Below, one piece after another: positions 1 through 9,105 of a DNA stretch of 64,000 nucleotides. Where the stretch lies: assembly GCA_963721005.1 (NCBI GenBank), contig CAVRHR010000007.1, forward strand, positions 1,178,001-1,242,000. Reading direction: 5' to 3'. Numbering within the stretch: position 1 is the stretch's first letter; each line of letters begins with the position of its first letter. The notes below the pieces were generated by a model that did no database searches, was not told the origin of the DNA, and saw only the letters and a list, made by a program, of their open reading frames with translations. Origin of the DNA: VAZQ01 sp963721005 (GTDB lineage: Bacteria; Pseudomonadota; Alphaproteobacteria; Rhizobiales; Xanthobacteraceae). The translations under genes were made by a program, and so were the position numbers.

Positions 1-690
1 GATGTACAACGGCGGCCCATAGGGACCCAGGATGTAGGGGTCGTCGCGCAGCTCGTAGGCATAGTCCATGCGTCCGATGATCTCACAGATCCCGCCGCCC
101 AGATGGCTGGCGACGAACTTGAGGGTCGGAAACTCCTCGAACACGCCGTTCACGATCAGGCGCGCCAGCGCCAGGCAAGCATCGAACGGGCGACCGACGC
201 TCGAGGCCAGGCGGAACTCCCGCATCCGTTCCTCGCCGAAGCCGACCGAGGGCGGATGCATGAAGACCGGGATGTCGAGCGCGGTCGCGAGCGCGAAGAA
301 CGGCCGCGCGTCGGCATCGTCCGGATAGGCGCCGCGGTGGCTCGAGGAGATCAACACGCCGCGCAGGTCGTCCTCTTTGACGGCGCGCTCGAGCTCCCTC
401 AGATGACCGTCGCCGCCGCCCGGGATCGCGGTCGCGATCGCCACCAGCTTGTCTTTGTGCCGGTCGCGCAGCGAGGCCATGTACTCGTTCGCCCCGCGGA
501 TCACCGGCAATGCCTCGTCGCGGGTGAAGCTCTTGAGGTAATGGCCGGAGTTCGAGATCACGCTGAAGTCGAGGCCGACCTCGTCGTGCAGCCGCAGCAC
601 GTTCTCGACGGTGGCGGGGCAATTGCCCTTCCAGAACGGCAGCGCCTGCTCGCGGGGAGAATGAACGTGGGTATGCCAGTCGATGATCAT
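1..690 (-). CDS. Amidohydrolase-2 family metal-dependent hydrolase/decarboxylase (3' end cut by window)
   Basis: The frame opens with ATG at 690 and stays open for 230 codons to the window edge, so the C-terminus is missing. The protein begins MIIDWHTHVH, the beta-1 H-x-H metal motif of amidohydrolase-2 TIM barrels. Later FMHPPS and ASHLGGG match the second-shell and metal-binding histidines of the ACMSD and gamma-resorcylate decarboxylase group. No signal peptide is present, so it should be cytoplasmic. It lies 54 bp after the Tat-exported amidohydrolase ending at 745 and is probably in the same transcript. Family assignment is firm. The substrate, possibly a hydroxybenzoate or a ring-cleavage product, is inferred only. 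Confidence 0.8.
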   Translation of the reverse strand, partial: MIIDWHTHVHSPREQALPFWKGNCPATVENVLRLHDEVGLDFSVISNSGHYLKSFTRDEALPVIRGANEYMASLRDRHKDKLVAIATAIPGGGDGHLRELERAVKEDDLRGVLISSSHRGAYPDDADARPFFALATALDIPVFMHPPSVGFGEERMREFRLASSVGRPFDACLALARLIVNGVFEEFPTLKFVASHLGGGICEIIGRMDYAYELRDDPYILGPYGPPLYI

Positions 691-744
691 GTCGCCTGAT
701 ATCGCGAAGAGCGCGCGCCCGGGGCCGGTCGCCCGAGCCCGCAA

Positions 745-1710
745 CTAGAATCCGTAAAGGCGCGCCGGATTGTCGACCAGGATGGTCTTGCGGGTGGCTG
801 CATCGGGTGCCCAGACCGGCAGCTGGTTCAAGACCGCCCCGTCGTCGATCTGCCACAGCGGCGAGATGTCGGTCACCTTGCGGCCCGGCCCGGTGACCGA
901 GTTGGGATGCGGCCAATCGGTGCCCCAGACGATCCGCTCCGCATTGGCGGCGATCAGCGCGCGGGCGAGCGGCGCCACGTCCGGGTAGTCGGGCGCCTTC
1001 GTCGAGGCCCGATAGGCGCCAGAAATCTTCACATAGGCCTTGCCGGAGCGGACCAGATCGACGAGATCGGCGAAGCCCGGCTGCGACAGCCCGAGCGCCG
1101 CCTGGGCGCCGCCGAAATGGTCGAACACGGTCGGCACCGGCGCGGCCAGCACCAGGTCCTTGATGCCGGCGATCACGGCGAGGTTGGTGTAGATTTGGAT
1201 GTGCCAATTGCGGCTCGCCATGCGGGGCAGCGCCGCCTGGAAGCGCTCGCGGGCGAGACCGGGATCGTTGCCGCCGCCGGTCGCGAGATTGAGGCGGATG
1301 CCGCGGATGCCGGCCTTGCCCATGGCGTCGAGGTCGGCGTTGGTGGTCTTGTCGTCGATCACCGCCACGCCGCGCGCATCGCTGCCGCGCGCCTTCATGC
1401 CGTAGAGGGTGGCGGCATTGTCGGTGCCGTAGACGCTCGGCGTCACGATCACCACGCGCCTGATATGCAGGGCGCGATGGAGCGACGCCATCTCCTCGGG
1501 CAGCGCAGTCTCCGGCGTATAGACCCGCCCGGCGAAGAACGGAAATCGATCGGGATCGCCGTGGATGTGGGTGTGGCAGTCGCAGGCGTCGGGCGGGACG
1601 TCGAAATTCACCGGCGTCGCGGGCTGCGCCGCCTTGGCAAGGCTCGGTCTGGTCGGCATCAGGGCTCCCGCACTCATTGCGCCGATCAACGCATGGCGTC
1701 GTGTCAGCAT
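745..1710 (-). CDS. Tat-exported LigI-like amidohydrolase
   Basis: This 321-residue TIM-barrel hydrolase resembles 2-pyrone-4,6-dicarboxylate lactonase. The start at 1710 is chosen because GGAGG lies 6 bp upstream; the in-frame ATG at 1725 overlaps that ribosome binding site. The N-terminus MLTRRHALIGAMSAGAL looks like a twin-arginine signal. The mature part starts CDCHTHIHG, the metal-binding H-x-H motif, followed by the RVYTPE segment typical of the family, and WGTDWPHPN near the C-terminus supplies the catalytic Asp. A cytoplasmic-looking paralogue is encoded at 39840-40766. Export is unusual for LigI-type lactonases. The substrate is unknown. Confidence 0.85.
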   Translation of the reverse strand: MLTRRHALIGAMSAGALMPTRPSLAKAAQPATPVNFDVPPDACDCHTHIHGDPDRFPFFAGRVYTPETALPEEMASLHRALHIRRVVIVTPSVYGTDNAATLYGMKARGSDARGVAVIDDKTTNADLDAMGKAGIRGIRLNLATGGGNDPGLARERFQAALPRMASRNWHIQIYTNLAVIAGIKDLVLAAPVPTVFDHFGGAQAALGLSQPGFADLVDLVRSGKAYVKISGAYRASTKAPDYPDVAPLARALIAANAERIVWGTDWPHPNSVTGPGRKVTDISPLWQIDDGAVLNQLPVWAPDAATRKTILVDNPARLYGF

Positions 1711-1812
1711 GGTTTCCTCCAGCATAATTCCAGAAGGTTACGCATCGTGATTATTTGCCGGCACAGCCTATCGCCGCCGCGGCATCGAGGAAAGGTAGCA
1801 GGCGGCAAAACG

Positions 1813-3855
1813 CTAAGGCTTGGACTCCTGCGCACGCCCCCCGAGCCCGCGCAACAGATCGGGCAGATCCAGGAAAGTCACGAGCTTCTCGACGCCATCG
1901 GGGGAAATGTTGCGTCGAAGATGACTGCTATCGCGGAACAGGAACTCGCCTCCGATGAAGGTGATGCAGTCGGGTCGGCACATTTTGTCGGTCGGGAAAA
2001 ACGCGAGCACATCGGGATGGCTCGCCACGATGGAGCTTAGAACCTCGTTGGTCGCCGACAGCCTGCTCAAGAAATTGGTCCGCGGAATTGACGCCGTCAT
2101 CGCTTGGCACTGGGCGAGCTCGCTCCGATCGCGCCACAAGTGAATGTCCTGCAGAATGACGCAGGGAATCGGATCGAGCAACATCTGCGGCATTTCCCCC
2201 ATCAGAACCAGCCGCCGGCCGAGCGGCGCGATCTCGGCCACAAATTCCTCGAGCCCCTCTCTGAGCAATTCCAGACCGCGCGCCGGCGACCGCATGTCGC
2301 CCGGTTTCCGGTAGGTGTCGGGAAGATAGGCCGACCAGCGCGCCGCCAGGATGATGAACTCGATATCGGGGGACGACTTGAGCACGTCGAGGAAGTGGGC
2401 CCGCAGCGAGCACGACGCATCATATTCGGGGCTTGCCGGGATGTAGCGCCGCAACCCGCCGCTGTGAAAGATCGGCGGGCAGTCGCCGAAGAGCGCGATC
2501 GCTCGCCCGGCCTTTCGTCCGGCGAGGTCCAGCAACGGCAGGAGGTGCTCCGCGTGGCTGTCGCCCCAGACGACGCCCCGGCCGGCGGCGGTTCGCCAAT
2601 CAGCGCCTACCGCGCAGTCTATGTCGAAGGGTCCTCTTTGGGGGCAGTTCCAGTCCCACATGGTCTCGAGGCTGCTCAAGGCCTCCATGCGCGGCGCGAC
2701 GCGTGCCGGGAACCCGTTCTGCTCGACGACAACGAATGCCACGACTGCGACCGCAGCGGCCGAGCCTAAGCCGAGCGGCAATGTTGCCTTGACCGGGAAA
2801 GGTTTGCGAAACGGCTGCTCGACCCATCGCCATGACGCAAACGCGACCAGCCCCGAAGCGGCGGCGACGATTGCCGCGTCCGTGAGCGTCAGCGCGGCGC
2901 CGCTGCGGTACTGGCGCCAGAACACGATGAACGGCCAATGCCATAGATAGAGCGAGTAGGAAATCCGGCCGACGAATTGCAGCGGCTGGAACGACAGCAG
3001 ACGGGCGGCAAACGAGGATGCGCTCGCCGGATTGATGAGGAGCGCGGCCCCGACCACGGCCGGCAAGGCGTTCCAGCCCGGGAATAGCTGCTCGGGGGAA
3101 AGAAACAGGACCGACCACAGAATCAGCCCCAGCCCGGCCGCCGGGAGCGTTTCGTTGAGCCATGGCCGGGACAGCCGCGGCGCGAGCACCAGAAAGCCGC
3201 CGGCCGCAAGCTCCCAAAGCCGCGCCGGCAGCAGATAGAACGCCGCCTTCGGGTTGGTGAGAACGCCGTAGACGCTGACCAGGAACCCGGCGGCCACGAT
3301 GCCGAGAAGCCACCAGGCCGCAGAAACCCGCCGGTGCTTGGCCAGCCACAAGAGCGCGATCATGACCGGCGGCCAGATCAGATAGAATTGCTCCTCCACG
3401 CCCAGCGACCAGGTGTGCAACAGCCCCTTTGATTCAGCCGGGATGTCGAAATAGCCGGTGGAGAGATAGAAGAAGACGTTGCCGAGCGAGAGCGCCGCGT
3501 AGAGCCCGCTCTGCGCGAATTCCTTGTAGTCGCCGGGGAACAACAGGAAATATCCGAGCCCGGTGGTGACCAGGATCATGACCAGCAGCGCCGGAAAGAT
3601 GCGCCTGATGCGACGGCTGTAGAACGCCGCGAACGAGAAGGTGCCGGCGCCGATGAATTCCTCCGCGATGAGGCCGGTCATCAGGAAGCCGGAAATCACG
3701 AAAAATACATCCACCCCGACGAAACCGCCGGGTAGCCCGACCGCCAGATGAAAGATCAGAACCGCGAGGACCGAGACGCCCCGCAGTCCCTGGATGTCGG
3801 GTCGATAGACCAAGCGGCTGCGCCCCCGATACGTGCCGCGGAACCATATCCACAC
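1813..3855 (-). CDS. Acyltransferase-3 membrane protein with C-terminal SGNH domain (OafA/YrhL type)
   Basis: This 680-residue integral membrane O-acyltransferase probably acetylates a cell-surface polysaccharide or lipid. The first 370 residues contain about ten hydrophobic segments and open with YRPDIQGLRG and a nearby FH, the acyltransferase-3 signature. From about residue 400 there is an SGNH-hydrolase domain: WGDSHAEHLL carries the nucleophile Ser, and RDSSHLRR near residue 648 supplies the catalytic D-x-x-H pair. This two-domain layout is the classic OafA type. The start is uncertain: GTG at 3855 has no good ribosome binding site, but no in-frame ATG lies before the first conserved motif. 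It appears monocistronic, with no glycan biosynthesis genes beside it. Confidence 0.9.
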   Translation of the reverse strand: MWIWFRGTYRGRSRLVYRPDIQGLRGVSVLAVLIFHLAVGLPGGFVGVDVFFVISGFLMTGLIAEEFIGAGTFSFAAFYSRRIRRIFPALLVMILVTTGLGYFLLFPGDYKEFAQSGLYAALSLGNVFFYLSTGYFDIPAESKGLLHTWSLGVEEQFYLIWPPVMIALLWLAKHRRVSAAWWLLGIVAAGFLVSVYGVLTNPKAAFYLLPARLWELAAGGFLVLAPRLSRPWLNETLPAAGLGLILWSVLFLSPEQLFPGWNALPAVVGAALLINPASASSFAARLLSFQPLQFVGRISYSLYLWHWPFIVFWRQYRSGAALTLTDAAIVAAASGLVAFASWRWVEQPFRKPFPVKATLPLGLGSAAAVAVVAFVVVEQNGFPARVAPRMEALSSLETMWDWNCPQRGPFDIDCAVGADWRTAAGRGVVWGDSHAEHLLPLLDLAGRKAGRAIALFGDCPPIFHSGGLRRYIPASPEYDASCSLRAHFLDVLKSSPDIEFIILAARWSAYLPDTYRKPGDMRSPARGLELLREGLEEFVAEIAPLGRRLVLMGEMPQMLLDPIPCVILQDIHLWRDRSELAQCQAMTASIPRTNFLSRLSATNEVLSSIVASHPDVLAFFPTDKMCRPDCITFIGGEFLFRDSSHLRRNISPDGVEKLVTFLDLPDLLRGLGGRAQESKP

Positions 3856-3896
3856 CGCGCACCGCTGGGAAGCAGCCCAAGCGGATCGCCTTCAAA

Positions 3897-4280
3897 TCAC
3901 ACGTCGTATTCGGTGACACCGAACAGCGAGAAGTAGGCGGCCGGGCTGACCGGGCGGATGCCGTTCTCGGTCTCGACGCCGACCACCAGGATGCGGACGA
4001 CCTCGAACGCCTTGTCGCCGTGCCGCACGGTTCCGAGCTGGGCGCCGCGCATGAAGGCGACGCTGACGATTGCGCAGGCGGCTGGATTCTTCTCCTCGGC
4101 ATTGAGCACTCGGACGGCGGCTGGCGCATCTCCGTCGAACAGGGCAACGAAGCGCTCGACCTGTGCCTGGGTGTCACAGACCAGGCTGGCGCCAACCTCA
4201 TAGTCCGGGGCTTGCGCCGCGGCGCCGAACGGGGCCGCGAGCAGCGCAATGAACGGTAGCAAGCGGGTCGCGAAGCTCAT
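3897..4280 (-). CDS. Small secreted protein of unknown function
   Basis: The product has 127 residues with a clear Sec signal (MSFATRLLPFIALLAAPFGAAAQA). The mature part has two cysteines (VCDT and AACAI), which could form a disulfide in the periplasm, and a repeated pattern of short beta-strand-like stretches. I do not recognise the family. It ends 41 bp upstream of the acyltransferase start on the same strand and could be cotranscribed with it. It diverges from the YCII/ECF module across a 317-bp region. GC-rich third positions and a coherent signal peptide make it a credible gene. Confidence 0.7.
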   Translation of the reverse strand: MSFATRLLPFIALLAAPFGAAAQAPDYEVGASLVCDTQAQVERFVALFDGDAPAAVRVLNAEEKNPAACAIVSVAFMRGAQLGTVRHGDKAFEVVRILVVGVETENGIRPVSPAAYFSLFGVTEYDV

Positions 4281-4519
4281 CCGAGCCTCCTGTGGCGAGA
4301 GCGGTTGACTTTCCCTTCTCTCAGCTGTCGGGCGACACCGCCGTCCGGTTCATTGCCGGCCGGACGGCGCCCGGCAGAAGCGGCATTCGGGTGACGCGCG
4401 TCACATCGGCGAGTCAGAGGCCCCTTGGGTCCGGGAGGCGTGCACTGTGACGTGCACATGCCGCAATTTCCTGGAATACAGGGCCGGCCCGCCGCCCGAT
4501 GCGGATTTTCCGGACCCGC

Positions 4520-4546
4520 TGTCGAAATCGGGCCGGCCCGACCGTC
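4520..4546 (+). promoter_or_regulatory. Candidate ECF42-type promoter
   Basis: TGTCGA (4520-4525) and CGTC (4543-4546) are separated by 17 bp and lie about 51 bp before the YCII gene start. From memory, ECF42-group sigma factors use a TGTCGA -35 element and a CG(A/T)C -10 element at the promoters of their DGPF partner genes. The match is exact and in the expected place. The rest of 4281-4597 shows nothing I can assign. Confidence 0.6.
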
Positions 4547-4597
4547 ATCGCACAGGCAGAGCATACGGCTCGGCCGTTTCGAGGGAAGGACATCGCG

Positions 4598-4945
4598 ATG
4601 AAGTACATGCTGCTGATCTATGGCAACGAGGCCGGGGTGCTGTCCGCCAGCCAGGAGCAGGTCGGCCAGATGATGGCCGCCTATGGGGCCTATACGGAGG
4701 CCATGAAGAAGGCGGGCGTCCATGTGGACAGCTCGCGGCTGCGGCCCACCTCATCGGGCACCACCGTTCGGGTGGCCAACGGCAAGACCGAGGTGCTGGA
4801 CGGCCCCTATGCGGAGACCAAGGAGCAACTGGGCGGTTACTACATGATCGACGTGCCCGATCTCGATGCCGCGCTGTCGTGGGCGGCGCGCTGCCCGGGC
4901 GCCAGCCATGGCGTGATCGAGGTGCGCCCGCTCTGGGCCATGTAG
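4598..4945 (+). CDS. YCII-related (DGPF domain) protein
   Basis: The 115-residue protein starts MKYMLLIYGNE and contains LDGPYAETKEQLGGYYMIDV, the DGPF/YCII core, a ferredoxin-like fold of unknown enzymatic role. ATG at 4598 is preferred over the longer frame because it restores the family N-terminus and follows a GGAAGG-like site. The next gene, an ECF42 sigma factor, begins 21 bp downstream. DGPF proteins are the standard neighbours and regulatory targets of ECF42 sigma factors, so this is very likely the sigma factor's target as well as its operon partner. Confidence 0.9.
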   Translation: MKYMLLIYGNEAGVLSASQEQVGQMMAAYGAYTEAMKKAGVHVDSSRLRPTSSGTTVRVANGKTEVLDGPYAETKEQLGGYYMIDVPDLDAALSWAARCPGASHGVIEVRPLWAM

Positions 4946-4966
4946 CGTTCGGATCGCCTGAGCGTC

Positions 4967-6244
4967 ATGACGCCGGAAGACGACCAGCCCGCCCGTGCGG
5001 CTGCCGAAGCGGTGGCCCGCCGCAGCTACGGCAAGCTGGTCGCCTTTCTGGCGGCGCGCACCCGCGATGTGGCGGGGGCCGAGGATGCCTTGTCGGAGGC
5101 GTTCGCGGCCGCCTTGGTGGATTGGCCCTTGAGCGGCATCCCGGCGAGCCCGGAGGCGTGGCTCATGACGGTTGCACACCGCAAGACCATCGATGCGGCG
5201 CGGCGACGGCGCAGCCATGAGGAAGCCACCCCCCATCTGCAATTGATCGGCGAGGAGCTGGAGGCGGCAGTGGCGAGCGAGACGCAAATTCCCGACCAGC
5301 GCCTGCTGATGATGTTCGCCTGCGCCCATCCGGCGATCGATCCGGGCATCCGCGCCCCGATGATCCTGCAGACCATCCTGGGCTTCGACGCCGGCACCAT
5401 AGCTTCGGCCTTTCTGGTGTCGCCCGCCACCATGGGGCAACGGCTGGTGCGCGCCAAGAGCAAGATCAGGCAGGCCGGCATCCCGTTCCGCCTGCCCGGG
5501 CGGACCGATCTGCGCGAGCGGCTGGCCGCCGTGCTGGGCGCCATTTACGCAGCCTTCTCGGAAGGCTGGTCGGACCCCGCCGGCACCGAGCTCCGCCGCC
5601 GCAGCCTCGCCGAAGAAGGAATCTGGCTCGGCCGGCTGGTGACCTCGCTGCTGCCGGAGGAGCCGGAGGCGCTCGGCCTCCTCTCGCTGATGCTGCATGC
5701 CGAGGCCAGGCGCGGGGCGCGGCGCAATGCGCGCGGCGAATATGTGCCGCTCGCCGATCAGGATCCGCAAGCTTGGAACAGCGCCATGATCGAGGAGGCG
5801 GAGGCGCTGCTGTTCCGGGCGAGCCGCATGGGCGCGATCGGCCGCTATCAGCTGGAGGCGGCGGTGCAATCCGCCCATGTGGTGCGCCGCCTCACCGGGC
5901 GCACCGACTGGGCCGCGATCGAGCGCCTCTACGAGGCGCTCGCGCAGGTCATCGATTCCCCGGTGGTGACGATCAACCGGGCCATCGCGATCGCCGAGGC
6001 GCGCGGACCCGCCGCCGGGCTCGCGGCCCTGGACGCGCTCGCGGACGACCCGCGGCTCGCCGAATACCAGCCCTATTGGGCGGCGCGCGCCGGACTGTTG
6101 GGGCGCACCGGCGCGCGCGTGGCCGCCGACCAGGCCTATGAGCGAGCGATCGGGCTCGAGGCCGATCCGGCGGTCCGCGATTTCCTGCAGCAACGCCGCG
6201 CGGCGCTGCACGGGCCGACAGGGGACCGTCCGGCGGACAGTTGA
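4967..6244 (+). CDS. ECF42-type RNA polymerase sigma factor with C-terminal TPR-like extension
   Basis: This is a 425-residue sigma factor. Residues 10-85 form region 2 (AGAEDALSEAFAAAL) and about 105-165 region 4 (FDAGTIASAFLVSPATMGQRLVRAKSKIR, split here only by description). From 180 onward comes the long DUF6596/TPR-like extension that distinguishes ECF42 from ordinary ECF factors. No anti-sigma factor is encoded nearby, as is usual for ECF42, where the extension is thought to control activity. The DGPF gene precedes it by 21 bp and a matching promoter lies upstream, which implies positive autoregulation of the pair. It ends with TGA at 6244, 65 bp before the UbiD start. Confidence 0.92.
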   Translation: MTPEDDQPARAAAEAVARRSYGKLVAFLAARTRDVAGAEDALSEAFAAALVDWPLSGIPASPEAWLMTVAHRKTIDAARRRRSHEEATPHLQLIGEELEAAVASETQIPDQRLLMMFACAHPAIDPGIRAPMILQTILGFDAGTIASAFLVSPATMGQRLVRAKSKIRQAGIPFRLPGRTDLRERLAAVLGAIYAAFSEGWSDPAGTELRRRSLAEEGIWLGRLVTSLLPEEPEALGLLSLMLHAEARRGARRNARGEYVPLADQDPQAWNSAMIEEAEALLFRASRMGAIGRYQLEAAVQSAHVVRRLTGRTDWAAIERLYEALAQVIDSPVVTINRAIAIAEARGPAAGLAALDALADDPRLAEYQPYWAARAGLLGRTGARVAADQAYERAIGLEADPAVRDFLQQRRAALHGPTGDRPADS

Positions 6245-6309
6245 GTGGCCTGGGTGCCCGGCTTCGCCGCGCCGTGCGCTTTCGCTATAGTGCGTCCCGG
6301 AGGATCGGC

Positions 6310-7869
6310 ATGGGCATCATCGAGAAGACCGAGACCGGGGCGCCGGCGAGCGCGGTGGATTGCGAGCGTTTCCGGTTGCGCGGCTTCATCGAGAGCCTGC
6401 CGAAAGCCGAGCTCGAGACCCGCGATGCGCCGACCGATCTCGCCGACGTGGCCGCCGCGCTCGAGGACAATCCGAAGGCGGTCTTGTTCGGCGCGGTCGG
6501 GCCGGAGCGCCAGCAGCTGGTGGGCAATGTCACCGGCAGCCGCGCCCGGATCGCGCACGCCTTCGGGGTCGGGCCAAGCGAATTGACCGGCGAGATCAGG
6601 CGCCGGCTTGCCGCCAAGCCGGAGGTGGTCGAGATCGCGCGGGCGCAGGCGCCGGCCCAGGAGATCGTGCTCACCGGCGAGGCGGCCGACCTCACCGCGC
6701 TTCCGGTCCACCTGCAGCATGGCGACGACGGCGCGCCCTATATCTCGTCGTCGGTCGATTTTGCAGCCGACCCGGCGACCGGCTGGACCAATGTGGGAAT
6801 CCGCCGCCTGATGCTGCGCGGCCGCCGCGAGGCCGGCGTCGATCTCAATTCGCCGAGCGATCTGCGCGCCATCTATGAGGCGAGCGCGGTCGCCGGCAAG
6901 CCGCTGCCGATCAGTTTCGTGGTCGGGTCGCATCCGGTCGATCACGTAGCCGCCGTGATGCGGCTGCCGGTCGACGAGCTGACCCTCCTCGCGTGCCTGC
7001 GCGCAGCGCCGCTGCCGGTGGTGAAATGCGTCACCAACGACATCCTGGTGCCGGCCGATGCCGAGTGGGTGCTGGAGGGCTATCTCGATGCCCGCGGCCA
7101 TGTGGAATCGGAAGGGCCCTATGGCGAGTTTCTCGGCTATTACGGCCATGTGAAGCGCAACCCGGTGTTCCACCTCACCGCGATCACGCGGCGGCGCGAC
7201 GCGCTGTTCCAGACCTCCACCATCGGGGGCACTTCGCTCGGCTCGACCGACACCGCGCCGCTCAACGGCGTGCGCACCGAGGTGATGATCTGGCGGGCGC
7301 TCGAATCGGCGGTGCGCGAGCCGGTCGCCGTCTATGCCACCACCTCGAGCGGCGGCATGTTCAATCTGCGGGTGGCGTTGCGCCAGCGCGTCGCCGGCGA
7401 GGCCCGCAACGCCATCGCGGCGTGCTTCGGGGCGCTGCCCAACGTCAAGAACGTGTTCGTGGTCGATCCCGACATCGACGTGTTTTCCGATCAGCAGATG
7501 GACTGGGCGCTGGCGACCCGGTTTCAAGCCGACCGCGACCTGGTGGTGATGAGCGGCATGCGCGCGCTGCCGCTCGATCCCTCGCTCACCGGCCGGAAGG
7601 TCGGCGCCAAGGCCGGGTTCGACCTGACCTGGCCGTTCGGCGGCGGCGGGCGGCTGGAGACCCGCGTGCCGGCCCCGCCGCGCTTTGCCGGCGCGCGCTT
7701 CGCCTCGCTCGAGGCGGCGCTGGCGCATGGCCCCAAATCGTTCGAGCAGCTCATGTGCGCGGTCGGCAGCCGCGACGGACGCGAGATCGTGCGCGCACTC
7801 GAAGGGTTGCGCGCCACGGCATCGATCGAACGCGATCCCGAAGGCCGCTATTTCATCAAATCCCCCTAA
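6310..7869 (+). CDS. UbiD-family prenylated-FMN-dependent decarboxylase
   Basis: This 519-residue enzyme should reversibly (de)carboxylate an aromatic or alpha,beta-unsaturated acid using prenylated FMN. The start at 6310 is preceded by GGAGG (6299-6303) at 6 bp spacing. HVESEGPYGEFLGYYG near residues 263-278 contains the catalytic acidic pair of the family. The FGAVGPERQQLVGN and PISFVVGSHPVDH segments match UbiD regions. No UbiX flavin prenyltransferase is encoded in the window, so the cofactor must be supplied from elsewhere. The binding-protein gene at 7895 follows by 25 bp, suggesting uptake of the substrate. The substrate itself is not readable from sequence. Confidence 0.9.
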   Translation: MGIIEKTETGAPASAVDCERFRLRGFIESLPKAELETRDAPTDLADVAAALEDNPKAVLFGAVGPERQQLVGNVTGSRARIAHAFGVGPSELTGEIRRRLAAKPEVVEIARAQAPAQEIVLTGEAADLTALPVHLQHGDDGAPYISSSVDFAADPATGWTNVGIRRLMLRGRREAGVDLNSPSDLRAIYEASAVAGKPLPISFVVGSHPVDHVAAVMRLPVDELTLLACLRAAPLPVVKCVTNDILVPADAEWVLEGYLDARGHVESEGPYGEFLGYYGHVKRNPVFHLTAITRRRDALFQTSTIGGTSLGSTDTAPLNGVRTEVMIWRALESAVREPVAVYATTSSGGMFNLRVALRQRVAGEARNAIAACFGALPNVKNVFVVDPDIDVFSDQQMDWALATRFQADRDLVVMSGMRALPLDPSLTGRKVGAKAGFDLTWPFGGGGRLETRVPAPPRFAGARFASLEAALAHGPKSFEQLMCAVGSRDGREIVRALEGLRATASIERDPEGRYFIKSP

Positions 7870-7894
7870 AGACGAGCCGGGAGACTTTCCGATC

Positions 7895-8941
7895 ATGGCC
7901 ATCGAGCGAACCCTGCTTGTATCCCTCGCCATCTCGGCCGGCTTGGCCGCCTCGACCGCCACGTGGGCGCAGGACGTCACCGTCAAGGTCGGGATGGTGA
8001 AATCGATCTCCTCGGTCGCGACCTTGACGGCGATCGAGAAGGGCTACTTCAAGGCGTTCGGCATCAAGGTGGAGACCGAGGATCTCGACACTTCCGCCAA
8101 TGTGATCGCGCTCTTGGCCCAGAACCAGCTGCAGCTGGTCGAGGGCGGCATCTCGGCAGGCTATTTCAACGCTTTGGAGAAGAATTTCCCGGTTACCATG
8201 GTGATGGACCGGGTCTCGAGCCCGCTCGGTCATCATCTGATGCTGCGCCCCGATCTCAAGGGGCAGGTGACGCGGCTGCGCGATCTCAAGGGTAAGGTCA
8301 TCGCCAGCAACGGCCAGGGCTCGGTCTCGACCTACGAGGTCGGCAAGATGCTGGAGACCGACGGGCTCACCATCGCGGACGTCGACATCAAGGTGCTGCC
8401 GTTCAACCAGATGGCCATCGCCTTCACCAACAAGGCAATCGACGCCGCGATCGTGATACCGCCGTTCACCTCGCAATTCCTCGACAAGGGCTTCGGGGTG
8501 AGCTTCAGAGAGCCCGACGACCTGGTCAAGCCGTGGCCGCTGACGATCGCGGTCGCCATGATCAACACCGATTGGGCCAAGCCCAATCGCGACCTGCTGC
8601 GCAACTATTTCACCGCCTATCTGCACGGCGTGCGCGACTATTGCCAAGCCTATCACGGCGGACCGAACCGGGCCGAGATGATCGCGCGCCTGATCCGCAC
8701 CGGCACCGAGACCCGCGAGGAGCTGCTCTACAAATATCCCTGGCCGGCGCGCGATCCCAACGGCCGCATCAATGTCGAAAGCATGCTCGACATGCAGGCG
8801 TGGTACAAGCAGAATAAGTTCAGCAGCGCGCAATTGCCGGCCGAGCGGCTCGCCGACACGTCTTATGCGGCTTATGCGGTCGAGAAGCTCGGGCCGTTCG
8901 TGCTGGAGAGCAAGGACAGCCGGCTCGGCGGCTGCCGCTGA
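7895..8941 (+). CDS. NMT1/SsuA-type ABC transporter substrate-binding protein
   Basis: This 348-residue periplasmic binding protein has a Sec signal (MAIERTLLVSLAISAGLAASTATWAQ) and the typical opening VGMVKSISSVATLTAIEKGYF. It begins 25 bp after the UbiD stop with GGGAG upstream. No permease or ATPase is adjacent. A close paralogue forms the N-terminal half of the fused gene at 41795-43642, whose neighbour encodes a permease that might serve both. The C-terminus here ends SRLGGCR before the stop, which is the key comparison for interpreting that fusion. The ligand is probably the acid handled by UbiD, but this is inference. Confidence 0.88.
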   Translation: MAIERTLLVSLAISAGLAASTATWAQDVTVKVGMVKSISSVATLTAIEKGYFKAFGIKVETEDLDTSANVIALLAQNQLQLVEGGISAGYFNALEKNFPVTMVMDRVSSPLGHHLMLRPDLKGQVTRLRDLKGKVIASNGQGSVSTYEVGKMLETDGLTIADVDIKVLPFNQMAIAFTNKAIDAAIVIPPFTSQFLDKGFGVSFREPDDLVKPWPLTIAVAMINTDWAKPNRDLLRNYFTAYLHGVRDYCQAYHGGPNRAEMIARLIRTGTETREELLYKYPWPARDPNGRINVESMLDMQAWYKQNKFSSAQLPAERLADTSYAAYAVEKLGPFVLESKDSRLGGCR

Positions 8942-9105
8942 GCCGGACGCTCGGGCCAATCGGCGCCCGCCCAAATTGACGCTGGCGTGTGGATGACGGT
9001 GACAGAGTTCCATCCGGGCGATCTGCCAGGAATTGCCCCGAAGTCGTCATTCTGAGGCCACAGTCGGCCATTCGGTTAGCCCCCAAGGGGTGGACCATGA
9101 ATTGA

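Noticed and set aside
83..1207. Minus-strand frame of 374 codons overlapping two amidohydrolases
   Set aside because: It is Arg/Gly-rich, out of frame with both enzymes and lacks motifs.
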